5,164 bases of DNA from Bacteriovoracaceae bacterium UBA1018 (lineage in GTDB: Bacteria > Bdellovibrionota > UBA1018). Location of the stretch: assembly GCA_002291495.1 (NCBI GenBank), contig DBAE01000231.1, positions 1-5,164 of the forward strand, written 5' to 3'. Below the pieces are notes generated by a model that made no database searches, had not been told where the DNA came from, and worked only from the letters and a program-made list of their open reading frames with translations. Every line of letters begins with the position of its first letter. The stretch's first letter is position 1. Made by a program: the position numbers and the translations under genes. Positions 1 to 5,164 of this stretch are shown piece after piece.

Positions 1-561
1 GATTAAACCATCACTATTGATTACCAATACTTTTCTTAACGAGTCGAGCACGATCGCAGTCACCTGTTTTGCATCAGGGAGTTCGATTCGAGCAGCTTTC
101 TCGGCGCGTGCGGCAAGAGTGATCTTATCAGCTAAACTCGCAGCCCTAGGGGACTTCTTAACGGTATATTGTACTATTTCAGATATCGGCTGGCGTGAAC
201 TCTGCCACTGACTGACGATAGCTTTGGATTTGCCATCTGGTGTTTGAACGGCAGCACTGAGTGCTTCAGCTAGCTCGACAAGTGCCTTCTCATTTAAATC
301 GGTCGAATATCCATAGACAGAACGATTATCAAAAATAATTCTAAGCCCGACTCCGCGATCTGTACCGTCGATGACTCGTTCGACCCGGCCACCCTCATAG
401 AAAACTCGTGATGAAGTTGAATCTTCGAAAAAGAGCTCGGCTAAGGCCCCGCCGTTTCTCAGTGCCGTTTTAAGGATTGTTTCAATCGACTCTTGAGTGA
501 GCGAGACCAGACCAAACTGATCTAAAATTTGACTAAAACTCTTTGGCGTTATCGAGGTCAT
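1..561 (-). CDS. tldD: TldD-family metallopeptidase, N-terminal part (3' end outside window)
   Basis: TldD forms a heterodimer with PmbA (TldE) in the cytoplasm and acts as a zinc-dependent peptidase on unfolded or modified peptides, for example microcin precursors and CcdA; this is family knowledge. The frame is open from ATG at 561 to the left edge, giving 187 codons. Residues 22-105 fit the TldD/PmbA N-terminal domain: a helix, then AELFFEDS (41-48), EGGRVERV (56-63), the family hallmark DRGVGLRII (68-76), and VYGYSTDLN (82-90). NSDG at 182-185 resembles the conserved segment that precedes the central domain. The zinc-binding HExxxH motif would lie outside the window and cannot be checked. 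The start is supported by GGAG (minus-strand reading of 571-574) nine bases upstream. It overlaps the preceding DUF4911-like gene by 29 bases, so the two are very probably co-transcribed. The N-terminus looks more like TldD than PmbA, but PmbA is not excluded. Confidence 0.85.
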   Translation of the reverse strand, partial: MTSITPKSFSQILDQFGLVSLTQESIETILKTALRNGGALAELFFEDSTSSRVFYEGGRVERVIDGTDRGVGLRIIFDNRSVYGYSTDLNEKALVELAEALSAAVQTPDGKSKAIVSQWQSSRQPISEIVQYTVKKSPRAASLADKITLAARAEKAARIELPDAKQVTAIVLDSLRKVLVINSDGLI

Positions 562-820
562 AGATGATTTCTCCGGTGTCCTCCCGCATTTCGCGGGACA
601 ATCTCGTCAGAAGTTCCTCAACCTCGCTCAAAAACGCCACGGGTATGCTCAGCAGCAGGTCACGATGTCCATCCCCTGGCTTATGATCAAGGGTCGAATA
701 ACTAGCCACGCCCTCATGAGATTCGAGAATATTGTAGACGTATGCCTGCTGATCCTTCCGGACCCGGATACGTCTCGCTACTTCTTTAAAGAGGTTACTT
801 GAATCCAAAGGTTTTGTCAT
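533..820 (-). CDS. Small DUF4911-like protein upstream of tldD
   Basis: This is a 95-residue soluble protein without a signal peptide or membrane segment. From the ATG at 820, an N-terminal basic stretch (RRIRVRKDQ, residues 15-23) leads into a helix (YVYNILESHEG, 27-37). A strand-like segment (VASYSTLDH) follows, then DLLLSIP (53-59), and a helix EVEELLTRLSREM (65-77). The order beta, helix with an E-x-x-x-G turn, strand containing T-x-D, strand ending in P, helix matches my recollection of DUF4911, a small ACT-like domain of unknown function in deltaproteobacterial-type genomes. That assignment comes from memory of the family pattern. A GTG at 829 would add three residues, but the ATG at 820 is the better start; a weak GAG lies eight bases upstream. 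The 3' end overlaps tldD by 29 bases, which predicts coupled translation. No function can be stated. Confidence 0.75.
   Translation of the reverse strand: MTKPLDSSNLFKEVARRIRVRKDQQAYVYNILESHEGVASYSTLDHKPGDGHRDLLLSIPVAFLSEVEELLTRLSREMREDTGEIIYDLDNAKEF
571..574 (-). promoter_or_regulatory. Ribosome binding site of tldD inside the upstream gene
   Basis: The minus strand reads GGAG, nine bases before the ATG at 561. It lies within the coding sequence of the DUF4911-like gene. It decides the tldD start and implies that the upstream gene is being translated through this site when tldD is initiated. Confidence 0.6.
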
Positions 821-935
821 GATTTGCACTCTACTTACTTATGCTATTCAGATGTGTACTACTGCATCTTTTGCCTAGCAATGCGGCATTTTCTCGACGC
901 TTGCTCTATTTCAATCGTCTGCTTATCCTAAAGAA
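821..935. promoter_or_regulatory. Divergent intergenic region between the DUF4911/tldD unit and the lipoprotein gene
   Basis: These 115 bases separate two divergently read units, so both must be transcribed from here or from further away. For the plus strand the best sigma-70-like pair is TTGCTC (901-906) and TATCCT (924-929) with a 17-base spacer. It matches the consensus at three and four of six positions respectively, so it is weak. I found no convincing pair for the minus strand. I see no palindrome long enough to call an operator and no RNA structure. Confidence 0.4.
901..929 (+). promoter_or_regulatory. Possible sigma-70-type promoter directly before the lipoprotein gene
   Basis: The elements are -35 TTGCTC at 901-906, a 17-base spacer, and -10 TATCCT at 924-929. 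Transcription would start around 935-938, on or next to the ATG at 936, leaving no room for a 5' leader. The gene also has no usable Shine-Dalgarno sequence; only AAAGAA abuts the ATG. Either the mRNA is leaderless or this box match is accidental and the true promoter lies upstream. Confidence 0.25.
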
Positions 936-1856
936 ATGAGACACTCCACATTATATTCATTTCGGACCATCAGCTTGCTTTCGATTGGTTTGACTCTCAC
1001 TGGTTGCAGTTCTGCCGGTAAGAAAAACTCCGAAACTCCAGAGCCGGGATCCGAACAAGCTCAAATGTTGGAAATCCGAAATTCGATTCGCGCTATGGCC
1101 GACCGAATGGACAAACTTGAAACCCAAGTCTCATCCATTGAAGCAAAATCAAACGAGATGTCTTTAAGCTTGGAGACCCTTAAAAAGCCTGGAATTTCTC
1201 ACGGCGCTCCTGTTCGAGGAATGATTTCAGGCGGCTCTGACGTTGAAGCTCCGACTTCACTGAAAGATCCAGAAGCTGGCTTTGTCAATGACAGCGCAAT
1301 TACCCTTTTCAGGCAAGGCCGCATCCTATTTCTCGCTCAAAAGTATCCAGAAGCGCTTCTTACTTTTTCAAACTTTATTGAAAAATACCCTGACCATCCC
1401 ATGGCGGGCTCGGCACAATTTCATATCGCCGAATCCTACTTTCGACAAAAAGAGTATCAGCTAGCTATCCCTGAGTATAATCGAGTTTTATCGTCCTACG
1501 ATCGTAGCAGCCGGGTCGCCGATGCATTAAGACAAATGGCAATTGCTGAAGAGCGGATCGGCTTAGAGAACGATGCTGCCAAACACCGACAAGCGCTGAT
1601 GTCGCTCTTTCCACAATCTCCTGCAGCAGCTGAAACTCAACCTGCCGAAGAGTCGAACCAAACTACTGCAGCTCCAAAACACGTCGAAAAGACCGAAACG
1701 AGTGCAGCGGCCCCTTCTGCCCCTGAGAATCTTCCAACCGTTCGAGCTGAGCTCCAAGAAGTTCAAGTGAGCCAAGATCAGCCACCGGTGAGAGCTACTT
1801 TAGATGAACCACCTCCAACCGCCCCTGAACTTGAACATGCGGGGCAAAGCGAATGA
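936..1856 (+). CDS. CpoB/YbgF-like TPR lipoprotein with coiled coil and proline-rich tail
   Basis: This 306-residue protein begins with a lipoprotein signal peptide: basic residues at R2 and R10, a hydrophobic core, and lipobox LTGC at 21-24. Cys24 would be lipidated, and Ser25 at +2 favours outer-membrane sorting. Residues 41-84 form a heptad-like coiled coil (RMDKLETQVSSIEAK). Residues 118-227 carry about three TPR-like helical pairs: LFRQGRILFLAQKYPEALLTF, then AQFHIAESYFRQKEYQLAIPEY, then ADALRQMAIAEERIGLENDA, each followed by a P or Y/P boundary. Coiled coil plus C-terminal TPRs is the architecture of CpoB/YbgF, which links peptidoglycan synthesis to Tol-Pal constriction in Escherichia coli. 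CpoB is periplasmic and not lipidated there, and no tol/pal genes are visible here, so the role is inferred. Residues 228-306 are a disordered A/P/E/T-rich tail. The upstream frame is closed by TAG at 876-878 and contains no other standard start. The gene overlaps the next by four bases. Confidence 0.85.
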   Translation: MRHSTLYSFRTISLLSIGLTLTGCSSAGKKNSETPEPGSEQAQMLEIRNSIRAMADRMDKLETQVSSIEAKSNEMSLSLETLKKPGISHGAPVRGMISGGSDVEAPTSLKDPEAGFVNDSAITLFRQGRILFLAQKYPEALLTFSNFIEKYPDHPMAGSAQFHIAESYFRQKEYQLAIPEYNRVLSSYDRSSRVADALRQMAIAEERIGLENDAAKHRQALMSLFPQSPAAAETQPAEESNQTTAAPKHVEKTETSAAAPSAPENLPTVRAELQEVQVSQDQPPVRATLDEPPPTAPELEHAGQSE

Positions 1857-3577
1857 TCTCACCTCGTTGGGCACGCCTAGCACTACTAGCTTTATTACAG
1901 GCGACTGCCGCAACGGCTGCTCTCTCTCCAGAGCAAGAAGCTGCCCGATTGGGTAAAGTTTTGAAGCCTATTCCAGATGATGTGTGGAACACGGTTGCTG
2001 GCGAGCGCGTGACTCAGACCTATGAGATTCATGAAGGTGACACTCTTTCTGAAATTTCTGCCCGTCTGTTTGGAGATCCAAAGTATTGGCCAAAGATCTG
2101 GGCGCTGAATAACCGAGACATCACCAATCCTCATTCGATCAAACCCGGGTATCAAATCGCATTTATGCCTGGCACTGGGACCTCGCTCCCCTACGTAGCC
2201 ATTCAGGATGGAAACCAATCCAGGACTGATCAGGGAAATAACCCATCATCGTCCGGCCAAGGTAGGGATCCTAAGAGCCCTAACCGTTCTCAGGAGTGGA
2301 GAAAGCTTGGCCATCAATCCTGGGAAGCCACCGACGCTGAATTACCACCAGAAATTGATTCACACGGCTTTGATGAACGAAGCAAAATCGACTATTCAGG
2401 CGCGACCGGATATGAGCTCGAAGCCGTTACTCTTTCTGGAGAGACTCCTTGGATAGGAGAAATCGTCAACTCGCGAAGTGAGAGTGTTAACCTCTCTCTT
2501 GGCGACGCCGTCTATATCGATGCACCCAATGGATTACAAATTGGACAAACCTACGCCATTACCGGAGAGCCTCAGATCATCGAGACCGAAGGTCGTACGG
2601 GCTACTCCTACCTCGTGATGGGAAAAGTAAAAATTACTGGCGAAAGAGAGTCTCGCTATATCGGAACCGTTCTAAATACGAATTATTTCGTACCTCGTGG
2701 CACAGGACTCATGGTGCTTCCGCCAAAGATTAGACAGATCAAACCGATCCCGGGACCAAAGCCTCTTACTGCTACTCTTTTTGTAAATAACAGTCTATCG
2801 ACCTATGTCACCGCTCAGCATAAGCAGGTCATCCTGAACCGTGGCACCAAAGATGGCATCACTCCGGGAATGGTTTTCCGCGCCTATCAAAAAGAAGATC
2901 CTGTTACTGCTGAATCCATTGCAAGGTCAAACTCCCTCTACGTGGGTGACATCATGGTGATTCAGGCGAGCCCAGATTTTTCATCAGGGATCGTGCTCAG
3001 TAGTCGCGCTCCAATGAATGATCGCACACCTGCTTATCTTCTCACTGACATCAGTGATCTGAATGGTCGTACGGACCTCAGTACTGAAGTTGGCCCTCCA
3101 GCCGAAGAACCTGTGGCTGAACCTGAAACCCTTCCTGAAAACTTAGCTCCTGAAACGCCTGAGTCAGATCCGAATGCAGATCTCATGGCTCCTCCACCTG
3201 AAGATCCATCTATGGAGATGCCGCTCGAAGGAATGCCAGAAACCGCGCCTGAAGAAACACCACCAATGGATGCGCCACTTCCAGAAGAAACTCCTCCGAT
3301 GGAAGCGCCACCTTCACCTGAAGCACTCGCTGCTCCTCCTCCGGAAACTCAGGCACTTAGGCCTAAGGATGAACTCGATCAACTCGACGAGATGGACACA
3401 GACGAAAGCTTGCGTGATGACGAACAAAGAGAACTGAAGCAGCTTGAAAACTGGAAGAAAAATCCTCCAGAAAGTACCGCTAGTGCTCCAGAAGCGCCTC
3501 TCCCAGAAGTGGCACCTGACGCTGCCCCGATCCCTGAACCTGAAGCCCCTCTACCCGAGTCACTTGACGGGAGTTAA
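1853..3577 (+). CDS. Secreted LysM-domain peptidoglycan-binding protein with acidic proline-rich tail
   Basis: The 574-residue product starts with a Sec signal peptide (basic R5 and R8, Leu/Ala core at 9-19, likely cleavage after ATA at 20-22). A LysM domain follows at about 57-106: YEIHEGDTLSEISARLFGD, then the W-x-x-I-W-x-L-N core at 79-86, and IKPGYQI near its end. LysM binds N-acetylglucosamine of peptidoglycan, so the protein probably sits in the periplasm on the cell wall. Residues 110-180 are polar and low in structure. Residues 185-400 are beta-rich and hold two similar modules built around G-[LI]-x-x-G (see findings). Residues 413-574 are a P/E/A-rich acidic tail interrupted by a charged helix (DELDQLDEMDTDES and onward, 506-536). 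No catalytic motif of a hydrolase is visible. The ATG lies in an ATGA overlap with the lipoprotein stop, with GGGG eight bases upstream (1841-1844), so translation is coupled and the two proteins probably act together in the envelope. The exact role is unknown. Confidence 0.85.
   Translation: MISPRWARLALLALLQATAATAALSPEQEAARLGKVLKPIPDDVWNTVAGERVTQTYEIHEGDTLSEISARLFGDPKYWPKIWALNNRDITNPHSIKPGYQIAFMPGTGTSLPYVAIQDGNQSRTDQGNNPSSSGQGRDPKSPNRSQEWRKLGHQSWEATDAELPPEIDSHGFDERSKIDYSGATGYELEAVTLSGETPWIGEIVNSRSESVNLSLGDAVYIDAPNGLQIGQTYAITGEPQIIETEGRTGYSYLVMGKVKITGERESRYIGTVLNTNYFVPRGTGLMVLPPKIRQIKPIPGPKPLTATLFVNNSLSTYVTAQHKQVILNRGTKDGITPGMVFRAYQKEDPVTAESIARSNSLYVGDIMVIQASPDFSSGIVLSSRAPMNDRTPAYLLTDISDLNGRTDLSTEVGPPAEEPVAEPETLPENLAPETPESDPNADLMAPPPEDPSMEMPLEGMPETAPEETPPMDAPLPEETPPMEAPPSPEALAAPPPETQALRPKDELDQLDEMDTDESLRDDEQRELKQLENWKKNPPESTASAPEAPLPEVAPDAAPIPEPEAPLPESLDGS
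3251..3316 (+). repeat. Two tandem 33-base units encoding an EETPPM(D/E)AP repeat
   Basis: Residues 467-477 (EETPPMDAPLP) and 478-488 (EETPPMEAPPS) of the LysM protein are two in-frame copies of an 11-residue unit. The DNA copies differ mainly at third codon positions, so the duplication is old or constrained at protein level. They lie in the disordered acidic tail. Confidence 0.75.
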
Positions 3578-3677
3578 TGCGCACTTAGTCCGATTCTCAG
3601 TCGTCGAGTCTGGATTATTTCTCCCAGAGAATAAATCTTAAGCACATAAGCGAATACATTTTGCTTGGATATGAGTC
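3578..3677. other. Intergenic gap between the LysM gene and dprA
   Basis: This gap of 100 bases lies on the coding strand of both neighbours. The only hairpin I see is a five-base stem TTCTC/GAGAA with a CCA loop around 3618-3632. It is short, AT-rich and not followed by a T-run, so I do not call it a terminator. TACATT at 3655-3660 could serve as a -10 box but has no matching -35. Readthrough transcription from the envelope pair into dprA is possible. Confidence 0.4.
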
Positions 3678-4313
3678 GTGACGACGATGACGACAACGAT
3701 TCAAAAACTAACACCTACTACTCATCCTGAACTCCTGCATCTCTGGAATGTTCCTGGACCACCCTCAGAAATTTATGTCCAAGGTTTGCCAAAAGCATTT
3801 GAACTCTTAAAGACCCTGCCCACTCATGGATTAGCTATTGTGGGCACGAGACGTCCACAAACGCGTTCTATCCGTCATCTTCATACGGTTATTCAGGACC
3901 TCAAAGGATCCCCACTTATAATTGTATCCGGATTTGCAAAAGGAATTGATCAACACGCACATCAGTATGCCCTAGATGCAGGTCTTCCGACGATTGCGGT
4001 ACTGGCTCATGGATTTGATCACTGTTACCCTGCCGAACATCTTTCACTTGGACAAGAAATCCTCAAAGCGGGAGGACTCTTGATGACTGAGTTTCCGCCT
4101 GACGAAGCCCCAATCAGTAAGCATTTTTTGAGGCGTAATCGCCTGATTGCAGGATGGACTCAAGCAACTTGGGTGGTTGAAGCTAGCTATCGATCAGGAG
4201 CACTCAATACTGCTCGCTGGGCTCGGGATCAGGAAAAAACTTGTCTGACTACACCTTGTTTCCCAGGAGATGTGGCTTTTGCAGGAAACCAAATACTCCT
4301 TGAGCGGGATTAA
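3678..4313 (+). CDS. dprA: DprA/Smf-like DNA-processing protein, Rossmann domain, closed by an in-frame TAA
   Basis: DprA binds incoming single-stranded DNA in the cytoplasm and loads RecA onto it during natural transformation (family knowledge). The 211 residues contain the DprA Rossmann-fold motifs in order: VGTRRP (55-60, canonical GSRxxS), SGFAKGID (84-91, canonical SGLARGID), HAH (93-95), AVLAHGFDHCYP (107-118), TEFPP (137-141), FLRRNRLIAG (150-159), VVEASYRSGALNTA (166-179), and PGD...GNQILLERD at the end. The N-terminal helix-hairpin-helix or SAM-type domain of longer DprA proteins is essentially missing. The start is GTG at 3678, with GGA (3667-3669) eight bases upstream; ATG at 3687 is an alternative that removes three residues. 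The TAA at 4311-4313 (codon 212) stops translation where homologues continue, and the open frame beyond it looks like the rest of the protein. The gene is therefore either a nonsense mutant or carries a sequencing error. The surviving part keeps the whole motif set and might be partly functional. Confidence 0.85.
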   Translation: MTTMTTTIQKLTPTTHPELLHLWNVPGPPSEIYVQGLPKAFELLKTLPTHGLAIVGTRRPQTRSIRHLHTVIQDLKGSPLIIVSGFAKGIDQHAHQYALDAGLPTIAVLAHGFDHCYPAEHLSLGQEILKAGGLLMTEFPPDEAPISKHFLRRNRLIAGWTQATWVVEASYRSGALNTARWARDQEKTCLTTPCFPGDVAFAGNQILLERD

Positions 4314-4655
4314 GCTGTTCCGCTTTTCAGTCCTCTTTCGCTCGGTTGTGTTTGGATTGAATTTATTAATAAGCCAACACTATCTAGCAAACATCAACCT
4401 TCCCTGCCATTAGGTCATAAGTATTCAGACCATGATTTACTCTTTAGGCAAATCGACCAGATCTGTGGACAAAAAGACGGGGCCGAAGTTTTTGAATTGC
4501 TTGAGTGGTCCCTTTCAAACGGTTGGACTCCTACTCGATTTTTTGAAACCTTCAAATCACTCTTGGCGCTTGAAAAAATTGAGGATCAGAAAGGAAAACT
4601 TTTTCCCATGCGAGGACTAAAATCCATAAGTAGCGGTAAGGCTGATCACACTTGA
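4314..4655 (+). pseudogene. dprA: C-terminal part of dprA (linker and winged-helix region) stranded behind the in-frame stop
   Basis: Directly after the TAA at 4311-4313 the same reading frame stays open for 113 codons to TGA at 4653-4655. It begins AVPLFSPLSLGCVW, a plausible continuation of the DprA fold after the GNQILLERD segment. A linker follows, and then residues 251-310 (numbered on the full frame) with DHDLLFRQIDQI, VFELLEWSLSNGWTPTRFFETF, LLALEKIED and GKLFP. This helix-helix-helix then basic wing pattern matches the DprA C-terminal winged-helix domain. Reading through gives 325 residues, about the expected size for a DprA without its N-terminal domain. There is no ATG, GTG or TTG in this frame until TTG around 4491-4496, and no ribosome binding site there, so the segment is unlikely to be made separately. 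The last 39 bases overlap the convergent beta-barrel gene. Confidence 0.7.
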
Positions 4656-5164
4656 ATTGGAATGCGAATCCTCAATGATCAATCGCAGCTTGGAGACATC
4701 CAAACCCACGCCCCAGCTTGTGCCGTCAGCTTTAGGTACAAAGCTATAGCTTAAGCCTAAAGCCATTTCATGACTGTTGAGTTTGAGAGCTGTGAGACTG
4801 TTGGAGACGGGTGAAAATTTAAAATAAGCTAAAGCACGATCGCCTCTTTTAAAACTGCGAAACAGAACCGGGTAAATTTGAGGACCGGAAACGCTGTAAC
4901 CGATATCATCTACTTCGCCTTCTGAATCAATACGAGATCCAGCCGCAGCGGCGTAGTAAAATCCGCCCATCAACATGAGTTTCCACGGATCGCTCAAAAA
5001 CGGAAGTGTGTATCCTACACGTCCGTTCAAGCCGAAAAACTTAATTGATCCCTTCGTCTCGTCAGTCCCAATCGGCAACAAGGTAAAATAACTGGTGGCG
5101 CCGAGATCCCATTTCGAATTGGGGCGGGAGTAACTGACTGAAAATTTTCCGGACAACGCCCACT
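4617..5164 (-). CDS. Outer-membrane beta-barrel protein, C-terminal part (5' end outside window)
   Basis: The frame is open from the right edge to TAG at 4617-4619, giving 181 complete residues. The first in-window start-like codon (TTG at 5156) has open frame before it (Trp-Ala), so the true start lies outside. The visible part shows about eight or nine amphipathic beta strands with alternating hydrophobic residues, for example GKFSVSYSR, WDLGATSYFTLL, LNGRVGYTLPF, KLMLMGGFYYAAAA, LAYFKFSPV, EMALGLSYSFV, SWGVGLDVSKLRLII and SVISLTATYGF. These are joined by short polar turns such as KADGTS and DSHSNSS. The chain ends in aromatic Phe, the signature recognised by the BAM complex. This supports a membrane-inserted barrel; I cannot assign a transport or adhesion function. 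It converges with dprA, with no terminator between them. Confidence 0.75.
   Translation of the reverse strand, partial: WALSGKFSVSYSRPNSKWDLGATSYFTLLPIGTDETKGSIKFFGLNGRVGYTLPFLSDPWKLMLMGGFYYAAAAGSRIDSEGEVDDIGYSVSGPQIYPVLFRSFKRGDRALAYFKFSPVSNSLTALKLNSHEMALGLSYSFVPKADGTSWGVGLDVSKLRLIIEDSHSNSSVISLTATYGF

Noticed and set aside
17..211. A 64-codon plus-strand frame near the left edge
   Set aside because: It lies antisense to the well-supported tldD frame and shows no protein-like features.
3174..3437. An 87-codon plus-strand frame inside the LysM gene
   Set aside because: It is rich in Trp, His, Lys and Leu because it reads the proline-rich tail codons in the wrong frame, and it has no ribosome binding site.
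3618..3632. Hairpin TTCTC-CCA-GAGAA after the LysM gene as a terminator
   Set aside because: The stem is only five base pairs, AT-rich, and has no T-run behind it.
3671..3730. A 19-codon frame starting ATG at 3671 with five Asp in a row, overlapping the dprA start
   Set aside because: The GGA motif at 3667-3669 is one base from this ATG, too close to serve it, and the Asp run follows from the GAC repeat read in another frame.
4154..4313. A frameshift in dprA as the cause of the early stop
   Set aside because: The Rossmann motifs before the stop and the winged-helix-like sequence after it are in the same frame, so only the stop codon needs explaining.
4432..4620. A 62-codon plus-strand frame starting ATG at 4432
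   Set aside because: It is out of frame with the dprA C-terminal segment, has a composition without domain features, and is best explained as a shadow of that segment.

Overview
The window is ordinary chromosomal sequence of a Gram-negative bacterium. It holds six protein-coding loci and no sign of mobile elements, CRISPR arrays, tRNA or rRNA. The Gram-negative assignment rests on an outer-membrane type lipoprotein, a secreted LysM protein and a C-terminal outer-membrane beta-barrel ending in phenylalanine. The style of the genes (P/E/A-rich periplasmic tails, a DUF4911-like small protein, a DprA of this layout) suggests a former deltaproteobacterial lineage such as Bdellovibrionota. That placement is an inference from impression, not from a search.

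Layout. Positions 1-820 (minus strand) hold a two-gene unit: a 95-residue DUF4911-like protein followed, with a 29-base overlap, by the first 187 codons of a TldD-family peptidase that runs off the left edge. A divergent intergenic region (821-935) separates it from a plus-strand envelope pair. This pair is a CpoB/YbgF-like coiled-coil and TPR lipoprotein (936-1856) and a 574-residue secreted LysM protein (1853-3577), joined by an ATGA overlap. After a 100-base gap comes a DprA-like DNA-processing gene (start 3678). Its Rossmann domain is closed by an in-frame TAA at 4311-4313, yet the same frame stays open to 4655 and encodes what looks like the missing C-terminal winged-helix region. From the right edge a minus-strand outer-membrane beta-barrel gene enters, 5'-truncated, and ends at 4617. 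It converges on and overlaps the dprA reading frame by 39 bases.

Functionally the central pair looks like a peptidoglycan/outer-membrane linkage module: a lipid-anchored TPR protein plus a peptidoglycan-binding LysM protein, both with long proline- and acid-rich tails. DprA would load RecA on incoming single-stranded DNA during transformation. TldD homologues process peptides such as antibiotic precursors or toxin/antitoxin proteins.

The most notable anomaly is the interrupted dprA. I see no clear novel system here.
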